A stretch of 64,000 nucleotides of DNA, from positions 3,906,001 to 3,970,000 of the forward strand of contig NC_079235.1 of the NCBI RefSeq assembly GCF_028502605.1, written 5' to 3'. The notes below the pieces were generated by a model, which was given only the letters and a program-made list of their open reading frames with translations, had not been told where the DNA came from and did not search any database. The position numbers and the translations under genes were made by a program. Shown one piece after another: positions 57,294-64,000 of this stretch (position 1 is its first letter; each line of letters opens with the position of its first letter). Origin of the DNA: Trichoderma breve. Lineage: Eukaryota > Ascomycota > Sordariomycetes > Hypocreales > Hypocreaceae.

Positions 57294-60200
57294 TTGGGGC
57301 TGAGACCCAACGTCATGATCTAGTGGGAGCACCAGCAGGCGGGCTATTGTACAGCAGGATCTGCCAGCCGTAGTCCGGTTATCTGTTCCCGCAAAGTGAA
57401 TGGGAATACGAATGTAACGACCAGGGTCGGGGTCAAGAGACAGAAGAAAAAAATCAAAGCCTGATCCACCCGGCTTGGAACCACCATGACAGCGTCTGCC
57501 GGCCAGTCACACACCATGAGATGGAGCCCGTCACAAGTGACTTACATGGATGTCGCAAACCAACGGAGCAACATCCTCCAAATGAAGGATTGCCGTGCGA
57601 ACGCTTCTTCCAACCTGTACTCGTAGTCGGTTAACACATGCGGCTGATCCTTGCTTGGCCATCGTTTTGACATTCGGGACCGGCCAAATTCTGTGCTCTC
57701 AGTCTATTTAGCGGGCACCCATCAGATGACAGCGAAGAAGGCTCCAAGTTTGGAAAGGCACGGCGGCTATGCCGAAGAAGGATCATGTACGATGTACGAT
57801 GCTTGCAATTGTAATGTCTTACGAGCAACAGCTGTGTGGATGCTCGAGTGCTGTTGCTTGATGACTCGTACCAGAGGTCATTGAGAGTTGGGGATGGAGC
57901 TAGACATTTCAGCTCGACACAACGCCAAACACAACCGGATTAACGCCTCCATGGCTTGCCGGAAATGTGATTCGAGACGCCTAACCGAGAGATTCAGCCA
58001 TGATGCAAGCCACGATCAGATCCATTCTCCGTCGTTCAAATCGTACGAGTTCCGTGATTCGGGAATCTCCAAAGCATCAAAGCCCTTCTCTGACTCGTCT
58101 GAACAATGTGCTGGTTCATCAGAAGCTGCCCGTGAGCCGACCACAGCTACTGTATTCCGTACAAACACAAAAAGAAGCTTCTCCAGGTTCATTGGCAATC
58201 ATCTAACAGCCGATCTACACGCATCGACACAATTTACTTCTCGCTTCATGATGATGTACTTGGCGCTATCGATGTCCGCATCCGGCTCTCGATTCCCCAG
58301 GTGCCCTTTCCCTTTCGAGTGCGCTTCTCCGCCATCATGAAGTCGCGAATAGTTTGTCTTTGGACCAGGATCTGCAGCGCTAGATGCCAAGCCTAGTCCC
58401 GTCTTGGCAGCAAATGGCAGCCTTCTCGGCACAGGATTGCCGGTCGACGGGCTTGGCATGCTCTCTCCAGCTTGCACGGGCCAATCAGGATTTCGGACCT
58501 GCTTCCCCGCCCGCATGGGGAGTCAACCTTATGAGAAAGTAAGAACTTACATGGTAAAGTAAGCAATACGGAGGACAGCTGAATAGAATACGCACTGCTT
58601 GCCTATTGTTATTCATAGCAAAGTGTACGAGTATGTGTTGACAAGTATGAGGATGGGTAAAAGAGAAGTGGTGGCAGTATTTGGAGGCAAGTGTCTCGCA
58701 CTTTTCTTCTACCGCAAAGCAAGGCAAGGCCATGAGCAAGACTAGAGCAGGGCAACTCTTTCCGCCTCATCATCAGGCACCAGCATTACCATTTTTTATT
58801 ATTTATCCATTTATTACTTTCCATTCTTTTTTTTCAAGCCACGAGTCAATCTAGCGGTATTACATAAAGCACACCAAGCAGTTTGGTGTCGTTCCATTGG
58901 CTGGCAAACTCGGTAGATTCGGCTAATACTTTTGATTGCCGGCGCCGGACCGCATTCTCGCTTGAAAGGATCAAATGGAAAAAAAACCTACGAGCCTCGT
59001 CCGCAACCAGAGCAGGAAAAAGCCACCAACTAGACAAGAGAAGGCTTGGAGAAGCAGAAAAGAAGACGCTAGTTGTTTTTACTGGGCTTGCTCGTGCGAG
59101 TTGACTCCGAGAGCCACATTCCATGCAGGCTCTTCCGGAAGAAGTCCGAACATTCAATCCCAAATAGATAGTCTTGCGTTTTTGACTCAGTTCACAGATC
59201 CTAGACCCTGTATTTTTTGCCGCTTGCTCTTTGGTTGCTGGATAGCTACATAGCTTGGCAAAGAGGCAAATGTCAGCCGTTTTCGCAGCTCGACTCAGCC
59301 TGGGGCGAGCGGATACGGACGAGATGAAATGCAGTAGAATGGCCTGAGAAAAAGCACAACGTCCATAATACACGTGACTGCTTTTCTTTTTCTTTTCCTT
59401 GACAATAGGGATCCAACTCATCAGCAACAATAGGATCTTGGTCCCTCTGCCCCATACAAAATAGCCCCAACGCCAAACAATCTAAAAATCCAGGCGTTAG
59501 AGTTGGAGCATGCCCTTTTTTTCCCACGCGAACGGCATTTTCCGTCGTTACAAGTCTAAGCACTAGGCCTCCAGATTGCAACCCACAGGGAGCATTTCTG
59601 GATAGACTTAAAAAAGAATCGAATGCTACGGTCCGGATTTTACCACGCGAGAAATTCCCTCTAGTGTAGCCAGAAATAGTAATCCTTCTTTTTCAGCTCG
59701 CGGCAAGTTGCAGTAACACGACGTCACGCCAAAACAATCTCTTTTGACTCCTGCCTCCTACATTCCGCGGCCTTTAGAAAAAAGGAAAAGGATCATCCAC
59801 CAACAGTCAAAAACCCCTGCAACCAACAAGCGAACTCGTCCCCCGGATTCACCCACCATGCAAAAAACGCCCTCTCCTCCGCATCCGCAAATCTCATCAC
59901 CTTCTTTTCATTTAAAACTACGGATACTCTCCTAAGGGAATCTTAGATCCGGTTTTTTATCGTCCCCATGTAACACTACATCTCCGTAGCACGCGTCAAT
60001 CAGTCAAAATCCCATTTTTACCCCAACTTTTCTCCTCCCATCTTCTCCACGAAAAACCCTTATCCTCGTAACATGTCACCGGAGAAATCATATAAAATAA
60101 TCGCCGCTGAACACTAGAACGAGCCAAAACTCCACAATAGTTTTGCTCGGTGCATTTCCGTGCCCGCTAAAAAGCCCTTCCTCCAACTGCCGCTCCCAAA

Positions 60201-61095
60201 AAAATGAAACCATTGAATTAATTCTCAATGCTTGCCTTCCCCCGGGCTTTCCCCACGTCCTCGTCCCATTCTTTTTCCTGCTTCCCCACATCTTGACCCC
60301 AAAAAATTCTCACGGCTCTTCTCCAACGCCCTCTTGAAACTTCTCTAGACGATGCGGAGAAAAGGGGCACTCGGAATGATACGGGAACAAGGCCGCGTCA
60401 ATCATGCTGTAATCATCAAACGTGTATCAAACAATTAATCATTCTCGCAAGTCATCATCTTCAATGCGCGGAGAACCTCAATTTGATTCCTGACGAAGCT
60501 TATCAAGCATCTTCCTCTCCCACTTTATTCCCGCTTCCCGGACCGCTTCCGTATCCTCACCTATCCGCCACTCCGAGTCATGATTCAAAGCTTCAAAGGT
60601 CCAAAACAAAAGACTTAGTTTCCGAATTGCATAATCTTAATTCAGTCCAGCTTGAACCAAAACTATCAAAAACTACTCAAAGCCGACCATTTCCTATCAC
60701 TATTTGCCTCAACGCCTCTCCTACCGCCCTCCTCCCGGGGTATCGGAAAACCAAAATCCAAATAATAAAAAAATGAGACTTGTCCGGTTAATAGTCCTAC
60801 ACGTACAAACCCCCCATATTAATTCAATCCATAACGATTCCAGTCTCCGTGTCGTGTCATTATATGCGTCTTGACGATGCCGTAATTTTGTATAGCCGTT
60901 CTTTGTCTTGCAGATCCCGTCTTGTACGCTCTTGAAAAAAGAAAAGAGGGAGAGGAGAAAGAGAAGAGAAGAGGGAGACGTAACCAAGCTAGCTAGCTCT
61001 CTCTACATTGCGCGCCCAGCGAGGCTCATTAGCATCATGGCCCCGTCTGTAGCTGCCATTTGCGATGCCTCGCTTGCCTCGCCTGCTGCATTGAG
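57294..61095. other. 3.8-kb gene-free region
   Basis: It lies between the JEN1-like promoter and the 3' end of the second regulator. Only short ORFs without recognisable products are present. A/T homopolymer runs are common from about 58790 to 60780. A purine-rich run (about 60937-60980) precedes the regulator's stop on the other strand and is probably part of its 3' untranslated region. Confidence 0.45.
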
Positions 61096-63908
61096 TCAGA
61101 CTCCGCCACCCATGAAGGCGGCAAGATCGTCGAGATCGAGCAGCTGGCGCTCAAAAGCTTCGCACAGCTCTGGGGCAGTCATGTCTTGACTCGTAGTCTG
61201 ACCGTCGTGGACGGAGACCATGCCATTTTGAACCATCTCAGGACTTTGTCGCTTAACCTCATGCACCTGCATATTCGCTTGCGGCGCACCGGCTGGTGGC
61301 GGAGATACGGCGTCCGGGGTGGAGACGTGGTTAGACCCTCCGTTGATGGTTGTGACCCCGGGCCGCCGCGGAAGGGAGATGGGTGGCTCGCTGCTTTCCC
61401 CTCGGGCAGAGCCGGATACCGAGCGTGGTTCACTGGGGTGCTGACCAGGCGCGACACCAGAGTTCTGCTGGTCATATTCCATGGCGTCTGGGTTGGTATC
61501 AGCATTTGACGACATCTCGTCCTTGATGGCAGCCGAAGGCATGTGAGGGTGAGGTGCGTGGCCAGCAGGACCGCCCATCATGGCCGCGGCATCGTTGTGC
61601 AGAACGCGCTGCATAACGGTCAGGTGCCTAAGCCAACTAGTCATGAGAGGCCAATTCTCGTTGCCATCGTGCATAAAGCGCAGCCCGTCTTTGACAATGT
61701 GCGCCGCGGTCTCGACGGCATTGGGAGGTGTCAGCCCTTTGAGTGAGAGGTAGGCAATGGTCGCACCGGCGGTGAATGCGGAGAAGAGCATGAAAATGGG
61801 GAAGCAGGTGACATGATCCTTCTCAGCGCCAGACTCGACCGCTGCCAGGAGAGACAAAGTGCCGTGGCAGGAGGTGAAGAGTCGATCGACGATGTCGTGG
61901 CACCGGGGGCTCATCCGGTATGATTCTATGTTGAACGAGGGAGATGTCACATCTTCCAAAAGCCGTCGACGATGGACGAAGATGGTGGCGCAGTGAATCA
62001 GGCAGTGCAGCATGGCAAAAGTATAGCCAGATCCCATCGTCATATGAAGGTTGATTTGACCAGGCTTATCGACAAACTGCATAGGGAGGGTGGCTCGGAG
62101 CCTCTCGATTTTGATGACGAGGTCTGTGCAATCATCCTCACGGAAGCTAGACACGGCGAGCATGCCAACGACATCGCGCCAGATGGTGGCAGCCAAGACG
62201 ATGTATCCGTACTCGCCAATCTCGCCGGTTGGCACATGGCTTGGTGATGCGTGGGCGTTGTGTTGGGCGAGCTGCTGCGGGAGCGTCTTCACATATACGG
62301 TATTACCAAATGCGAAGTTGATGTCCGAGCAGGGCAAGGCCACGTCGGTAGTATCCTGAAGAGCCAGGGCAGGGTAGCGGCCAGGCGTACAGGTGAGAAG
62401 GCAGTCGAGGATGTAAGTCAACCACAAGGTGCGGCGAAAGGACTCGTCACGCAGGAACTGGTCGGCATTGTCAGATGCGTGATGGCTGTTAAGAATCCGG
62501 TACATCTGCAACAGCCGCGTGGCCTGGCCGAGATAGACGTAGGCACGGACGGCATTCCGGCTGCCCCATTCGTGAATGATGACGAGGCAGAGAGCCTGGA
62601 TATCAGCAAGATTAGGCTGGTCCAGGTTGGCATTGATTAGGGAAACTGTCTTTCCGGCAAAGGTGTCGGCAGCCGCCGTGGGGGTGCCACCATAGCGCCG
62701 GATGAGGTTTGGAGAGCTCCTGAAGATTGTGTCAGCTCATGTTGCATTATTTCAGAATTAAAAGGAAATAGGAAGAGAAATGGCCAAAGCCAATGCGCGT
62801 TCCTAGATGCCAAGCCACAGCCGGACAAGGCTTGTGTTGTAGCCTGACATGCGGCGCCTGATCGGACCAATTGATCCACAGAGGCCGGCCGCGGCTGAAA
62901 CATGTTTCGTCACTTGCCTGACGGCAGCGCATGCCTTGGAGAAGAAAAAGAAGAGAGAAGAGAGAGAAGAGAGGCTTACCGTGCGGCGGCTGTCAAAAGA
63001 CCATAGACGAGGCTTGATTCTAGCGTGCCGTTCTTGAGCTGCTGCACAAACGTCGGCTTGTGAAAGGCCACGCAGGCCGGGAATGTCTTTGAGACGACTC
63101 GCTCGCACTCGGCGATGAGCTCTGGTGTAAGCCTGAGGCAGCGTTAGCAAACATTCCGCTCGGGTTCCGGCGGCATCATCGGCCAGCCAAACTAGACTTG
63201 GAGGGGGAATTGAGAATTTGACAGCTCGCGCATAGGGCGGCGGTAAAGAAAAAATCGGGCCGTTCTGCCATCCGAACGGAAATGGGCGAGTGGGGACAAG
63301 AAACAAGCAGCATAGCTCAACGTGAGCACGAGGCTAGAAGGGCGGCCGGGCCACTCGGGGGGGAAATAGTCGGGGGGGCAGAGGCTGTACCGAGGGCCAA
63401 GGGCTAGGGCCAGGGGACGAGACGGGATTGACACCGTCCCAACAGAGGCCAAGGCAACGACGACGTCGATGCAGGACGAGGGAATGAAAAAGAGAAGAAA
63501 AGGAAGAAATAATTCTTCTTTTGCTTCTTTTTTTTCTTCTGTGTCGGGCGGCGATAAAAGACAAAAGAGGGGGCGCGCAAGGAAACAAAGCACTCACTTT
63601 TCGGAGGTGGTCTGAACGTGTCTGGCTCCGCCTGAGCCCACAACGGGCTGCCTGGCGTCAGAGGCACCGGGCCCGGAGGCCGGCAAAGCGTCGCGAGAAG
63701 GGCGATGAGCAGCGGTATGGCGAGCTGGGCTTTGGCCGTGGTGATGGGCCATGCTCTCCGAGGGCAGATAGCACTCATGCATGCCTTTTGCGCAGTTTTT
63801 GCAAGGCGCGCGGCCGTTTTCGTAGACACACTTGGTTTTGCCCTTGCGGCAGCGCACACAAGCGCCGCCGGCTCTAAGGGCAGTGGAGCGCACCACGCCG
63901 GAGGACAT
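61096..63908 (-). CDS. Zn2Cys6 fungal transcription factor with fungal_trans domain
   Basis: Exons in transcript order are 63598-63908, 62980-63132 and 61096-62719, giving 695 residues. The zinc cluster is C-x2-C-x6-C-x8-C-x2-C-x6-C from Cys 17 (CVRCRKGKTKCVYENGR then APCKNCAKGMHEC). The middle region (about residues 95-450) is the fungal-specific transcription factor domain: SLVYGLLTAAARSSP, ALCLVIIHEWGSRN then AVRAYVYLGQATRLLQMY, and SFRRTLWLTYILDCLLTCTPGRYPAL. The C-terminal 160 residues are disordered, Pro/Ser-rich and end in an acidic/hydrophobic segment (EAFERQLLDLDDLAAFMGGG) that could be an activation region. Intron 1 is long (465 nt). The regulated pathway cannot be named from sequence. 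Confidence 0.92.
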
Positions 63909-64000
63909 TGTGGGCGAAGATTCGGGTCAGAAGAGAGGGGATTGACGAGGGAAAAATTGCGCGATGCGATGCAAGGCGCGTGGCCGTCCCAGAGACGACT
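63909..64000 (-). promoter_or_regulatory. Leader/promoter edge of the second Zn2Cys6 gene
   Basis: The window ends 92 bases upstream of the start codon, so only the proximal leader of this gene is present. Confidence 0.4.

Noticed and set aside
1..64000. CRISPR arrays, bacterial operons, insertion sequences or a biosynthetic gene cluster
   Set aside because: No spaced direct-repeat array, transposase, polyketide synthase, peptide synthetase or terpene cyclase signature was seen. The two regulators and two MFS transporters are scattered without tailoring enzymes.

Overview
The window is nuclear DNA of a filamentous ascomycete. Supporting signs are the fungus-specific elongation factor eEF3, two Zn2Cys6 regulators, short introns (45 to about 310 nt) with GTRNGT donors and CTAAC branch sites, tRNA-Gly genes with tiny introns, an ASTRA subunit Asa1, and a PNP-NACHT-ankyrin NOD-like receptor. 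Protein character fits Sordariomycetes, probably Hypocreales, and a Trichoderma-like fungus is my best guess. Nothing bacterial, viral or organellar was seen. Sixteen protein genes are called with confidence of about 0.85 or more, two with less, plus two tRNAs and two decayed loci. Exon junctions were placed by reading splice sites and checking that every joined CDS has a length divisible by three. || Layout. 0-7.7 kb: eEF3 (+), two intron-containing tRNA-Gly(GCC) genes (+), an amino-acid permease (-). 7.7-12 kb: 4.3 kb with no supportable gene. 12-31 kb is a housekeeping block: a TTC27/Emw1-like TPR protein (+), a GYF-domain protein (-), a small four-TM protein (-), RNase P subunit Pop4 (-), a PlsB/DHAPAT-type acyltransferase ending in a PTS1-like AHL (+), pantothenate synthetase (-), a 14-TM DHA2 efflux transporter (-). 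|| 31-41 kb is an accessory, AT-richer, gene-poor island. It holds one large STAND/NLR receptor (PNP phosphorylase-like sensor, NACHT NTPase, about 14 ankyrin repeats) followed within 0.5 kb by a frameshifted, stop-ridden relic of a second ankyrin tail. This is the most interesting region. 41-64 kb: a conserved protein of unknown function (+), Asa1 (-), a likely SDR relic, a Zn2Cys6 regulator (+), a TTC1-like TPR co-chaperone (-), a HAD phosphatase (+), a TENA/THI-4 family protein (+), a Q/Y-rich glycine-zipper protein with a natural His6 end (+), a JEN1-type carboxylate transporter (-) with a promoter dense in CreA-type sites, a 4 kb gene-free stretch, and a second Zn2Cys6 regulator (-). || The genes do not form an evident biosynthetic cluster. 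They are mainly translation and RNA genes (eEF3, tRNAs, GYF protein, Pop4), metabolism and transport, protein-complex chaperoning (Asa1, TPR proteins), and one self/non-self-type immune receptor locus.
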